Assembly: GCA_021229015.1 (NCBI GenBank) | Contig: CM037777.1 | Location: 25,229,222 to 25,293,221, forward strand | DNA length: 64,000 nucleotides | Source: Solen grandis | Taxonomy: Eukaryota > Mollusca > Bivalvia > Adapedonta > Solenidae | Direction: 5' to 3' | Shown: positions 11,825 through 22,990 of the stretch, in pieces | Numbering within the stretch: the first letter of the stretch is position 1 | Layout of the letters: the number at the start of each line of letters is the position of its first letter | Notes under the pieces: model-generated | Told to the model about the DNA's origin: nothing | Databases searched by the model: none | The model's input: only the letters and a program-made list of their open reading frames with translations | Translations under genes and position numbers: made by a program

Positions 11825-12063
11825 TTAGCCCTTTCCCTCATAGAGTAAACAATGAAAAGCCCCATGTGACCGGCATAAAAACTGATCGGCCTGTACTCGC
11901 AGGCTGATCAAGTTTTATGCTTGTCACTGCTCCATAATGGTCTGGTAATGTAGATTAATTTTTACCATTTAATATGGTGAGGTTTGACCGTGGCTTACTG
12001 CAGATCATGCTTTATGTGTGAATGAGTTCGTTAAAATGAGTCTACATGAGGGAAGGGGTTTAA
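11825..12063. mobile_element. Second copy of the palindrome-bearing MITE
   Basis: Ends 'ttagccctttccctcat' and 'atgagggaaggggttta'. The inner 'actgatcggcctgtactcgcaggctgatca' is a decayed form of the palindrome in the copy at 11271-11512. Unlike that copy, it carries the palindrome nearer its left end, so the two are inverted relative to each other. Confidence 0.6.
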
Positions 12064-13108
12064 ATATGTCGCTTAACTTTTATTGAAAACAAATACCGTT
12101 AATTCATTAAATGTTTACAATATATGGCTGTTAGTGCTAGTTTTATTTGAAGAGCGCTATATGTATTTGTAGATATTATTGTATTATTTACAATATTTGT
12201 GTATCTGTCATGCATTGTTTCATGTGTGTAAGATGAACTGGTCGAGGTCAAAGAGTGCGGTCTACAGACTACATGAGTGACGATTTTAGTCTTTCTCTCT
12301 TATTTTCACTACATAATATAAATTTTGGAGATATATTTTTATCAAAGTTATCTTTTTAACAACAAATAAAGCTATCAAACGGTATACTTACCTCTAAAAT
12401 GTCCAATAAATGGCTGTTTGATCCATAAGTTGTGGCACATGGTTTTCTGTTAATCTCAGCGTGAAATCCGTGCAAGTTACTGTGCTGTGTGTCAAAGGTC
12501 GTGATGACCAATCAAAATCATCGATCGCAAGTGTGACGCAAACAACCGACTTCTATTATCAACTAGAATTTATCATTGTTTAAACTATAGTTCACTGCTC
12601 TGCCACATTAGTAATTTATTCTCAACTTTTTTAATTACTTTCTAATATGATATTAATTTCCTTTAGACTTGGAATCCAAAAATCGTTAATTACATAGTAC
12701 AATATATTCTATACTGCGCACTCTCTCTCACTCTCTCTAATTAAAACATGTCAAGGAGAAATACAAGAAAATCGTACGTTTGTATTTATTTGAATGTAGA
12801 TGTCGATTTGCATATCTTGAACTTTTATAATTTAATGTTGTTTCACTGTTTCTTTATTATATTTTCTATCATACTATTCGTCCTCATGTACTTCTGTATT
12901 CTTTTGTGACAAATTAACCAATCAACATAAAAGAATACTTATTTTATTTCATTTTTTTTTTTTTTTGTAACCATAGTCAATATTTTGCTAAGTCACTGAA
13001 ATATTTTTTTTTTTTTTCTCTTTCTCGATTTAATTCATAAACGTTTGAACAGTTAAATAGTAGATTTATATTCTTATGATACTTTATCTGTTTATTCTTA
13101 CCCGTAAA
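12064..13108. other. AT-rich noncoding stretch
   Basis: Nothing recognisable apart from a short CT-rich run near 12720-12740 and T-rich runs near 12951-12966 and 13004-13018. Confidence 0.35.

Positions 13109-13151
<43 letters not shown>
13109..13151. repeat. (CT)n microsatellite
   Basis: Near-pure CT dinucleotides. The 71-codon frame over it owes its length to this tract. Confidence 0.85.
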
Positions 13152-13156
<5 letters not shown>

Positions 13157-14674
13157 AGGCGTGTTAGGCTCACCATCCCCTCAAAATTTGTATGTATATA
13201 CATGTATGTATGTGTTATGTTATTAGTTATTGTTGTTTTTAAAAGATATGTTCTGTTCTGTTCTATATTTCATGGTTTTATTAACAAGTGAAATAGTTGT
13301 TAAAAACATGTATTAAAACCCATATTCAATAGTCATTTGCATGTTACCGCTAACTAAATGAATTTAAAATTGAAAATAAAAAAGCATTATGCTTTTTTAA
13401 AACAATATCAGTTACATGTACATTAATTTTGAAACGGCGTTGCTTTTAAGAGATAAATTACACTGATAACTCTTGAGTTACTGTAAATATTTATGACCAT
13501 GGTGCCTTTTAACCAGATGAAATACCTGTCGTATGTATTAGATATTATCATTGGGATTTTCGGATTGAGAAAGAAAGGAATTTTGTTATATGATGAAACG
13601 AATCATACACTTGACGTCATCTTTCTCAGTTTAAGTTATAGCGTTCGTTGTTTAATTTGGTATTACTTTTCTCCACTTTACACTTCAACAAAAAACCGAT
13701 ATTCCATTCAACCTTATCGCCTGTCAGTTAGAACGTCACTTCGGTTGACAAATATAAACCACGCCTCCTTAGCGAGAGGAATTAAGTGCGTAGTTTTATA
13801 ACTCACGGAACTATGATTTGACTGCAGGTACTGGTCACGTTGTGTAATCTTGCAAGGAAAGAATGAATTAGTTTAAATAAACAACTATGTAGTTTCAAAC
13901 GAAACAGGTGGCACTTAAACTCGGGGTATTTTAGCAAGAGTGATTTTATGTCTTGAATTAATGAAACACAGCAAAAGCAATGTGGCGTAGTTACTGTCAT
14001 ACGGAGCGTGATATTTGTCCTTGTCATCATGGTCTACGAACGTGTGGCTTTTAACAACATCTAACCATTTTAATTGCGGTACTTCATGTAGGAATTATAT
14101 AAAATTCTCGAATGCCATTGCAAAACCTTTCCAAAATGCACCGCTGACACACTTAATAGGAATAATGATTTTTTAAAGTCCGTCTCGACCGACACTTCCA
14201 TCACGAAAGTTAACTAAGAACTGAGCAAAAATCAATAACCACGTGAAGCCATTGGGCGGAGCTACGTTCTGATTGGCATACACAATACATTTTGTTTTCT
14301 ACAGTAAGAGGGAAAGCGACCGCAGTTTTATCGATGTAAAATTATTGGAAAAGTCAAAGTCAATTGCACGGCGTAGTAATCTGAATACCAAACCTGTATC
14401 ATCAAAATTGTTAACAAATATGAGAAATACAACTCCTGTCTATTTCATAATTTGTGTTATATCGTGCATGTATATGATTGCAGGAATTAGCTAATTCGTC
14501 TACCAATTCGTCATATTGTCTGTTTATTCACATCAAGAATATTGAAATCATATGTCTGTAGCTGATCCTCATGCAACTTATAAGAAGAAATCAGTTTGAT
14601 TTTATGAAGTTTCTGTAGTAAATTTAACGTATTGAATTAAGACTGACATTTTTAGGTATACATTAATTTTTGTC
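13152..14674. other. Noncoding stretch with scattered promoter-like boxes
   Basis: 'accacgcctcc' (about 13757-13767), 'attgggcggagc' (about 14250-14261) and 'ctgattggca' (about 14269-14278) resemble GC and CCAAT boxes. No start exon with a clear donor follows, so a promoter is only a possibility. The 102-codon frame at 13493-13801 has no recognisable domain. Confidence 0.25.
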
Positions 14675-15317
14675 TTCGATTTGAGAATAAAATAAGTTAT
14701 ATAAGGTAATATAGAATTCATGAACCCGTTTGTTTGTTTTTTAAATTCAAGTGCTACACTATCCTCTGAAGAGTTTCGAGGTAATTAATTAATCAATTTC
14801 CTTCTATGAAAATATCATAAATATATTATTTTGAGTTATTGTTTCAGACCTCTAGATCTATATTAAACTAATCTTCGCTGAAATTACGTTTCCTTTAAAT
14901 AATAGTATGTCAAAAAGAAGTGCAAATTCAATATTTTAGCAATGATTGTTTGACGTCTATATCAAACATCGGCTATATGACAACTATTCCATTACTGTAT
15001 TCTACACATTGTATTTGTATAAATTTTGTGTCTTGTATTCTTGATAAAAATATTAGGCTCACAATAAAAACACACTCAAATGTATTTGCACTTCTACAGT
15101 ATTTCCAAATGTAATTTCAGAATAAAATAAGTTATACTTGACACACATAAACATAAGGTATAATATAATTTATGAACCCATTTTTAATTCAGATACTGGA
15201 GGATTGTGAGAAGAAATACAAGGTAATTAATCATTTTCCATCTATTTTAATGTCATTGTGTTATTGTTTCAGCACTCTAGATCTATATCAAACTAATCTT
15301 CGCTGCAATTACGTTTT
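14675..15317. repeat. Two tandem copies of a ~250-400 bp block
   Basis: Blocks 14675-14920 and 14921-15317 share 'agaataaaataagttata', 'ggtataatataatttatgaaccc', 'gaggtaattaat.aatca.tttcc' and 'gttattgtttcag.cctctagatctatat.aaactaatcttcgct'. A third, more diverged copy at about 16418-16795 follows an inserted element. A central 30 bp segment differs completely between copies while its flanks are conserved. Confidence 0.65.
15193..15222 (+). CDS. Candidate 10-codon microexon, function unknown
   Basis: Acceptor 'tttttaattcag', ten codons reading I-L-E-D-C-E-K-K-Y-K, then the donor AAG|GTAATTAAT. Exactly 30 bases, phase 0 both sides. It lies within the tandem block; in the block to its left the equivalent 30 bases are different and the acceptor reads CAA, so that copy would be dead. 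It could join the candidate exons at 10409-10483 and 17725-17790. Support is splice-site pattern only. Confidence 0.22.
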
Positions 15318-16395
15318 TAGCTCACCTGAGCACAACTTGCTCAAGGTGGGCTTTTGTGATAAACCTGCTTCCGTCGTCGTGTGTCGTGCGTTGTCAACAA
15401 ATTCCTTTAAACGACATCTCCTCTGACACCGCTGTACAGTATTTGATTAAACTTGGCAGGGATGATTCTTGGGTGACCCGTCCCAAATGTTTTTACAAAA
15501 AATGATCTATGTAGAAATCTGCTTGTCATGGCAACGAAAAAAAAATGAAAACTTTAAAAATCAGCTTCAAATCTACTGACCAGATTTCAAAATGTTTTAG
15601 TACAGATGTTCCTTGGGTAACCCTCTACCAAGATTGCTAAAAATATTCAGATCCGTAAAAAATGGCCACCAGGGACGGGGCTAATTTGCCTTTAATGTAT
15701 ACAGTGAAAAATTTTTAAATGACTTAAATGCTCCTAAAACTACTACCCAAATTTTATTTTTTTTTTTGGCACAGGTGTTCTATGTGTCACCTTCCCCTCT
15801 ACCAAGATTGCTAAAATTATTTCGATCTATAAAAAAACATGGTAGCCAGGGGCGGGGCTAATTTGCCTTATATGTATGTATAGTGAAAATTATAGAGACC
15901 TCTACTCAAAAACTGCAGGCCAAATTAATTTCAGAATCTTGTGGCACAGTGTTCCTTGGATAACTCTCTACAAATGTTGCTAAAATAAACTTGATCCATG
16001 TAGAACACCATTACCATCTACAAAAACTGCGCCAACAAAGCCGATTCCTTGAAAAATCAGATTCCTGTGAAAATTCAGCTTCCTGGGGGTTATTTAGAAA
16101 GTAAACTTACATAAACCTGATGGTGATATTGATGACAATTATCTTGCCAAGGCCGATTTGATATTGGACCACTATCTCCAATTATTGCCAGTGAAGTATA
16201 AAAAATGTCATATTAAACTTTGTTTACATTCTAGCATCCACATTTATAAAGCAATCTTGATCAGATATACAAAATGTTAATAAACCAAGGTTTATATGCC
16301 TTGTATGGGAGTTATAGTCCATAATACTTAAAGTTGCCTTAAAAGCAGTGTTACTCCGGTGAGTGATATAGGGCCATCATGGCCCTCTTGATTCA
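15318..16395 (+). repeat. Mollusc-type dispersed repeat ('agctcacctgagcac...')
   Basis: Starts 'tttagctcacctgagcacaacttgctcaaggtgggct' and ends 'gtgagtgatatagggccatcatggccctcttg'. Within are repeated sub-blocks 'ccctctaccaagattgctaaaa.tattc.gatc..taaaaaa' (about 15618-15665 and 15794-15842). I recall highly abundant elements of this form in bivalve genomes. It separates the second and third copies of the 14675-15317 tandem block, so it inserted after that duplication. Confidence 0.6.
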
Positions 16396-16417
16396 ATAAA
16401 ATTATGTAAAAAATAAT

Positions 16418-16795
16418 TGCGAATTCAATATTTTAGCAATGTTTAATTGTTTGGCGTCTATATCAAACATCGTCTATATGAGAATAATTTCATAACTGTA
16501 TTCTACACATTGTATTTGTATAAATTGTGTATCTAGTTCCTTGATAAAGATATTAGGCTTGCACGAAAAACACACTCAGCTGTGTTATTCACACTGTTTT
16601 TGCACCGCTACAGTATTTCAGAATAAAATCATTCATATTGAACACATATAAACATATAACATATTTTAATCCGGGTGCTGCAAGCAATGACCGCGTGTCA
16701 TCGAATGAACCGTTATTCAATCATTTTCCATTGATTATTTTTTGTCACAGCGCTATAGATCTTTACCAAACTATTACTTCGCATGGAGACATTAT
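16418..16795. repeat. Third, diverged copy of the tandem block
   Basis: Shares 'attcaatattttagcaatg', 'tctatatcaaacatcg', 'gtattctacacattgtatttgtataaatt' and 'cagcgctatagatctttaccaaact' with 14921-15317. It has a 30-40 bp unrelated core near 16678-16715. Confidence 0.6.
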
Positions 16796-17724
16796 TAGTT
16801 ATACAGTATCTTGACAGGGTTCCTGACTATTTATCCCGGCTGAGACTTTAATAGTTTGCTTAATCTTTATACGATATATGAGATAAAACGTGATTCTTTC
16901 AATTTCCTATAAAGTAATTCCATAGGATAACAATGTCCACTGGAATATATGATGTTATTTTTATTTTGAACTCATTTGAAGCTAAATTGTTTATTATCGA
17001 TAACTTTTCCATTTGCAATGTGGATTAATTAAAATTTCGGGAATAATTTTAGGCATAGCATTTATGAAGATAAAAAATACCTCAGCCATTGATGTCCATT
17101 AATTGAGCTCATTAATGAGCTATTCCTAGACCAGCCACAAAAGTAGTTACACTTATATGCAGTTTTTGTCTACAAGACATGTAGTTAATTTCAATGATCA
17201 GCATTTATCGAACATATCCAATAAATTTGATAGATGCATCTGATCCTCAGTGATACATGAATATGTTCGAAATTCAAGGAAAATACCTTTTAGCAAAGGT
17301 GATATATTATACTAAATATGTGGCTCGACTTTATTCATATTAAAATCGGCTCCTTGTTAATAAATGTTTTGAGTCTGTTTAAATTTAATGAGCTAAAGCT
17401 GTGTATCACACATGCTGATAACACTGTTCGGATCAATCTACGACAGTAATAATCCGGTTTTATCTAACCCGTCAGTTGTCGCAATCTATTGCGGTAATTA
17501 TGAAAGTTTTGTGACAAAGCCATACAGTTTTCCAGATAGTTATGAGAAAAATATGCTTGTTATCCACATAATTTAACTGACTATCTTGAAAAAAGAATGA
17601 TGTCCATATATGACTGGTAGGAGTGGGCACTAACAGGCAGATTTTTCCTGTTAAGATATCTTAGAAGATAACACGAAAGGTTTCTACCTTTAAGATACTA
17701 ACTGAATATGTTGTAATTTTTCAG
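16796..17724. other. AT-rich noncoding stretch
   Basis: No exon, RNA gene or repeat family is recognised before the candidate acceptor at 17722-17724. Confidence 0.35.
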
Positions 17725-17790
17725 AAAAAAAGTTTCGACATAGCTAAGTGGGTAAGTGGCTGGCAGAAATATGCCACCATAATTGTGTAA
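17725..17790 (+). CDS. Candidate short exon (possibly terminal), function unknown
   Basis: Follows the acceptor 'ttgtaatttttcag'. Frame 0 reads K-K-S-F-D-I-A-K-W, where a strong donor (TGG|GTAAGTGGC at 17751/17752) would end a 27-base exon. If that donor is not used the frame continues V-S-G-W-Q-K-Y-A-T-I-I-V and stops at TAA, making a last exon. Either form is phase 0 at its start, matching the other two candidate exons. No family is recognised; moderate-to-low confidence. Confidence 0.25.
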   Translation, partial: KKSFDIAKWVSGWQKYATIIV

Positions 17791-17827
17791 TCAAATAATG
17801 ATATTATAAGATTTGATGTTTATAATT

Positions 17828-17869
17828 ATACAGTGGTCTCGCGATTCCTTGATTCCGAGACTACTGTAT
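17828..17869. repeat. Short hairpin-forming inverted repeat
   Basis: Arms 'atacagtggtctcg' and 'cgagactactgtat' pair with one mismatch around a 14-base loop. It could be the relic of a foldback element. Confidence 0.5.
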
Positions 17870-18292
17870 TAGAGATGATATGAATGCTAATTCCAAATAT
17901 ATACAAAGGTACAGGAAAGTAGTTTACATCTAGCCAATTCAGCGGTCTACCACAAAGTTAAAATATCAGGTCACCGCCACTACTTAACGATAACGTTATA
18001 TGGGTCCTGTGTTGTTTTCAAAATATAAAGAAACCATTTAATGAAAAAAAAAAGAATAATCCACCATCAAACGTTTGTGTATTATTATGTTGCTTTTATT
18101 TTTCGATACCTGTATCTTTCCGACAACAAACGAATACATAATATAAAACAAGCAAAATCGTCCAGGTATATACTACTATAAAATAAATAAGAAAACAAAC
18201 AAAGAGACTGAAAATTAAGATGATGTGAAAATATATGACTGCCAAAAGAAGTGAATTTATAAGTGTAGCGCAATTGTGATAGAACAAATGAA
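17870..18292. other. AT-rich stretch up to the gap
   Basis: Nothing recognisable. The open frames that cross into the N run are artefacts of translating the gap. Confidence 0.4.
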
Positions 18293-18392
18293 NNNNNNNN
18301 NNNNNNNNNNNNNNNNNNNNNNNNNNNNNNNNNNNNNNNNNNNNNNNNNNNNNNNNNNNNNNNNNNNNNNNNNNNNNNNNNNNNNNNNNNNN
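18293..18392. other. Assembly gap (100 N)
   Basis: Exactly 100 N, a conventional placeholder for a gap of unknown size. Sequence to the right begins inside a LINE ORF2, while sequence to the left shows no LINE homology, so the join is not supported by the sequence. Confidence 0.99.
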
Positions 18393-18530
18393 ATTTTCAG
18401 GAAACCAAATGTCTTTTTCTGCCCTGAAACAGAAACAGTGGGTCATATTTTCTTTGACACCACTAAGAAATGTCACCAACTCACAGAATTCAGAGAAGGC
18501 TTAAAAAATAGACTGTACAAAGAGGAATAA
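18393..18530 (+). pseudogene. LINE ORF2, C-terminal end only (array copy 0)
   Basis: The first bases after the gap encode the last ~45 residues of ORF2, including the C-terminal C-x2-C...H...C finger ('F-C-P-E-T-E-T-V-G-H-I-F-F-D-T'), ending at TAA 18528-18530. Everything 5' of it is missing because the contig starts here. It is almost identical to 37253-37389. Confidence 0.75.
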
Positions 18531-20082
18531 CAAGTCTGACTATCAAATCCCTAGTGTACCCGGATGGCAAAGATTCAGAAATCATTATTAGAAATGTATT
18601 GACGTTTCTGAGGGAAACGGGATACATTAATAAAATCTAAATAAAGTAAACTAGAAATAAAACAATGAGGTAGTGGTGAAGGGGAAGTAACAGGACTAAA
18701 AATAGGGCAGTCTCCATTGTGCTGTTTGGAGGGGAAAATTCAGAGACCTTAAGTCTCGTTGGGCGTACTTATACCCATCCCCTCTGGACATCACAGTGGG
18801 GACCTAAAATAGCAAAACAGCAAAATAAGGGATAACCAAATCACCCCATAACCTAAATCATATATAATTTGAATAACCAATAACCAAACAAGATGGGGAA
18901 AGAGATAAAACATACTTTTCAAAATAGGGCAGTCCCCATTGTGCTGTTTGGAGGGGACAATTCAGAGACCTTAAGTCTCGTTGGGCGTACATATACCCAT
19001 CCCCTCTGGCATCACAGTGGGGACCTAAAATAGCAAAATAGCAAAACAATGTATAAATCAAAGTATCTCTAATTAGTAGAGAGTAAAATAAGCACAAAAA
19101 AATTAGTACTACCACAAGGTGAGGATGGGAAGGGTGGGATATTCATAATAAGTAGGTGACAAGTGACACCAGGTCAAAGAATAGTCACAAGTCACAAAAA
19201 GGTGGAATTAAAAGAAATGCGCGACAAATTAAAAGACAATTTTAATAAAGAAAGCATATTAAAGGAAATTACGGAGTGATGTAGAGGGCAAAAACAGAAC
19301 AGTCTGTATGCCAAAACACCAATCCGTAAACATGAGCAAGAAACGCGCGGAAAATTTAAGATATTTACCACGGACACGAAGTAACATAAAGTCGGCAATT
19401 TTCAATAAATTTTAAAGAATATTTGTAAAAATCTTATAAGTAATAATATGCCGACAAAACTCTAAATTAGAGTTTAAATTTAGACACTTTGGGCTGAACC
19501 ATTTATAAGGAACTCTTCCTTACTAGCATATTTGCTATCAAATTCAAAAAAGGGAAATTCCCTTTTCTTTTTCTTCAATGTCGTTCTTTTTCTTTTCTCT
19601 CCTCAGAGACCGGAAAACAGAGGTAGAAGGGTGTACATCGACCTGATTAAGGCCAATTCTTTTCTAACTATTACAATTGTCTATCCTCTGACTATAATAT
19701 AAACTCCCAAAAAAGCGCATCTTTGCGTGGGGTTACTCGGGCCCGACAAAAAAACAAAAAGTCACCCCTATGACCCCTTTTGGACCACAGCCCAAAAAGG
19801 GGACAAAATAAAAATTTACACCCGGTATCTCTAAAAGCAATTTTTTGGCAAATTATTTTCAAGGATTAATCCTTGCTAGTTTTAAATCAAAGCTATCAAA
19901 ATTTAAATTAAAATTATTTCCAAGCCCTTTCTCAGTTTTTTGGCACCTTTTGGCAGTAGGTTTTTTTATTAAGAAAATTTACTTTTTAAAAAATTTTAAC
20001 ATTAAAAATTAAAAAATTAAAGACTTGCAAACCCCGAGCCGCCTATGGCTTAAGGCTTGAGTCTTTAAACACTTAAGTAAAA
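18531..20082 (+). repeat. LINE 3' noncoding region, copy 0
   Basis: Near-identical to 37390-38935. It holds two ~125 bp hairpin-forming direct repeats (about 18706-18800 and 18928-19022), each with 'gtctccattgtgctgtttggagggg' facing 'cccctctggacatcacagtggggac' and an inner 'gagaccttaagtctc'. The remainder is AT-rich with no open frame. Confidence 0.7.
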
Positions 20083-20848
20083 AAAAAAAAAAAAAAGTTT
20101 ACAGCGACCAAAGGCACAGGCAGCTCTGTCCGTGACTCAAGGTCAGATGAATGCTTTTTAGAAGAGTTTGGCAAGAGGGGAGAAGTATTACGAAATTTAT
20201 ACTTTGTTACCTGACATCCAGCGGCCACCATTGAATGCACCGGGAACTGCAGCTCTGTCATCATCAGCCTGGTTCTGCTCGGTGAAGGTCACAACCCCTG
20301 GGGGTTTACAAGTCATGATCCTGGCCCAAAGACATCACGCCCCTGAAGATGAAACGAAAAAATGACAGTCACTGCTTGCTGTGATTTTCTAAAATGGATT
20401 GATTTAAGAGGCGGTCTAAAGGTGTCACAGAACATCAACCAGAAGTGCGAGCCTTCAACGAGCACTTTGGGCCACATGCCGAAGTCCAAAAACTACCCCA
20501 GGTCATTGAGGCTCCTAAACTCTTCAAACCCTAGACCCGACAACTCAGTTTACCAGCATGAGGATGAAGGTGGCCGCCTCACAAAACTTGCAAATCTGAG
20601 CTTCAAGAAGCGCCTTCTTCCATATCAAGGAAGGCAAGCTCCACAAGTCGTACAAAAACACAGAAGGTATAAGGCAAAGCGAAGGCTCAAAGGCCCAGTG
20701 AGTTCGAACACGGGCGGATCAAGAAACCACCCCCAGGAGGACCCGTTTTTATGTAGAGGGAACTGCTTGACAGCAATCTGACCCCTTTCGCCTCAACTTG
20801 CAACAAACCAGTACAGCAGCCTGCCCTACAGAACAGGCACGGGCAAAA

Positions 20849-20879
<31 letters not shown>

Positions 20880-20880
20880 G
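20083..20880 (+). mobile_element. Unidentified insertion with poly-A ends inside the LINE spacer
   Basis: The spacer of copy 0 is interrupted after 'ccgagccgcctatggctta' by an A-run, about 750 bp of GC-richer sequence, and a terminal ~35 base A-rich tract. Copies 1 and 2 lack it. Its left part (20085-20290) matches 40526-40736 at the other end of the contig. The A-rich 3' end suggests a retrocopied transcript. Conceptual translation gives several open stretches of 65-139 codons in different frames, none recognised, consistent with a frame-broken copy or error-laden sequence. Confidence 0.4.
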
Positions 20881-22990
20881 TTTTGGTGCATGCGCACCCC
20901 TGAGGGTTGGTGCCGAAAGTGTATATGAAAGAAAAAATTAAAATATGTATCAAAATTTTTGGAAAAAAAGGGGTGTGGGGGGGGGGGGGAGGAGAGGAGA
21001 GGGGACAGGGTAAAAACAAAATTTAAAAAAAAATAAAAAAATTTTTTGTGGTATCAACCAAAAGTCAATAAAAAATAACCCCCTTCATTTTAAAAATTTT
21101 CCCCTAAAACACCCTGGAGGTGAAAGGATCAGGTCACGCCCAAATCCCCTTTTGTGAGGACAAACCCCGTAAAAAATCAAATAACTGTGGCTGATCAGAC
21201 GTGTATATTTCAAATGGAAAATAGCAGAGCTGGTTAAAAAGAATATGAAAAAGGGAAATCAAAAATTAGCCCAATTTCATATAAAAAAATATTAAAATAT
21301 TAATAATTTAAAAAAAATAAACATACCTTTTTTTTTAAACATATTATCCAATTTCCATGTATTCAATGTACATGTTGTCCAAATTTGATGTCAATCCTTT
21401 GAAAATGGCCCCGTAAATTCAATTTCTTCTATTTTCATTTTCTATTCATATAAAACCCAAATTTGAAAATATACATGAAAATTATGCCACAAATAACTTA
21501 TTTTTTATATTTGCAACAAAATAAAACCCTGATCAGATTTCCATTTCAAGTCTAAGGTCACATTAAACTGTTTTAGAGAGTGGCAAATTGTGCACTGTAT
21601 TTGGTATTTTAAATGCATTCAAATCATGCAGGGGTATACTTTCAAAATCAGTCTTTATTTTAATTAATAACAATGGATTTTGAGGGAAATAAAGTTGCAC
21701 TCTGTTTCAAACATCATATTTTATCATTTAAACCCCATTATTGGTCACCTGATTGAAGGGAAATACCTTAAAAAATTAGAAAAGCAGAGAAAAAGGGGAT
21801 TTTTTTTAGGGCTAAAATAAGAAAAATACTATTTAATTATTTCTCTTTTTTTTTTTTTCTAATTTTTTTTTATTTGAAAGTGGGCCAAAATCAATCCAGA
21901 CAGTAACTGCATCAGGACATAGACAGGGGTTACCTAGGTAGTTGTATTTAAAAGCAACATCAAAGGCCCTGTGTATAGGTCTAGAGGCACGTCTAGCCGG
22001 GGCTGGGGGGGGATGTCTCCTACCCCTCAAGGAGCCCCCCAGGGGTCAGCTACTGGTTGGGCAGCATTAAATCGTAGGTGTGGCTACTGTCTGGCCCTTG
22101 ACCTTTACAGGGGGTGGTACTGAGTTAACCCAAACATCACTCTTGCTCTAGCTATCGTTGTGTACAGATCGAAGGAGGTGCCGACATCTTGTTTCGGTCT
22201 AGCGTCGAACAATATAAGTTTTTTTACTATCGCGTTTATTTAATTTATTTAAATTAAAACTCGCGTAGTGTATTCTCATAGGATTTTTATTTTTAGAATA
22301 GGATAGGGAGGTAGAATTCAGTTTTACCTAACTAAGGCATTGTATCATTTTGCCTTTGTCTTTGTTCTTTGTTGTGCGGGGAGGAGAAAACGTTCGTTAC
22401 CGCTACGAACATAGGTAAACAATGAAATCAAGTCAATTTTTTTTATCATATTATTGATTTACAGAGCCTGTAGATCTAGAAAGGTCACTGCATTGGATTA
22501 AAGTTACAGTAACGTTTATCCACCAGGCGTTGTTAAATTATGATATAACTCCCCGTTGAGTTTAGGATTAATTATAATAATAGCTAATTGAATCTTTAGA
22601 GTTAAATATAACGCGAATAGAGAAATAAAATTCTTTGGAGTTTCTTTAGGGATAAATTTATAGCAAATGGGAAAACAGAGGAAGGTGGACCTTTTTTTCC
22701 TCCATAAACCAGCACTGGAAGGACAGGTAACTTTTTCGCGTGGATTTTTGCATCCCTTTGAAAGAACAATTACCGGGGGAAAAGAGGTGTCCGGGGTGTG
22801 GTGTTAGCTGCATACTACAGAGGGGAGGTCTCGTGGTGGAGTGGATTGAAAGCCTACTACATAGGGAAGGTAACAACTACTCTTGCTATCCTCTGCCTTC
22901 ATTGTTCTTTCTTTTTAAAAAAATTTTTTCCCAAATTAAGTATTTTAAACAACCTTATACTTAAACTCATAAAGAATTAGAGCTGCAAGG
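20881..22990 (+). repeat. LINE spacer / 5' region leading into copy 1
   Basis: Aligns with about 30010-32087 and, as far as 22130, with 38950-40216. A G-run and purine tract sit near 20970-21005. The segment 22140-22470 contains 'cgttgtgtacagatcgaag' and 'aaaacgttcgttaccgctacgaac', shared with 31270-31525 but absent after 40216, so the element's true 5' end may lie near 22130. Minus-strand frames here are incidental. Confidence 0.55.

Noticed and set aside
13493..13801. 102-codon frame
   Set aside because: Isolated, AT-biased, no domain, and no convincing splice sites or start context.
18096..18530. Reading frames of 84 and 127 codons crossing the first gap
   Set aside because: Their length comes from translating N positions; only the right-hand LINE part is real.
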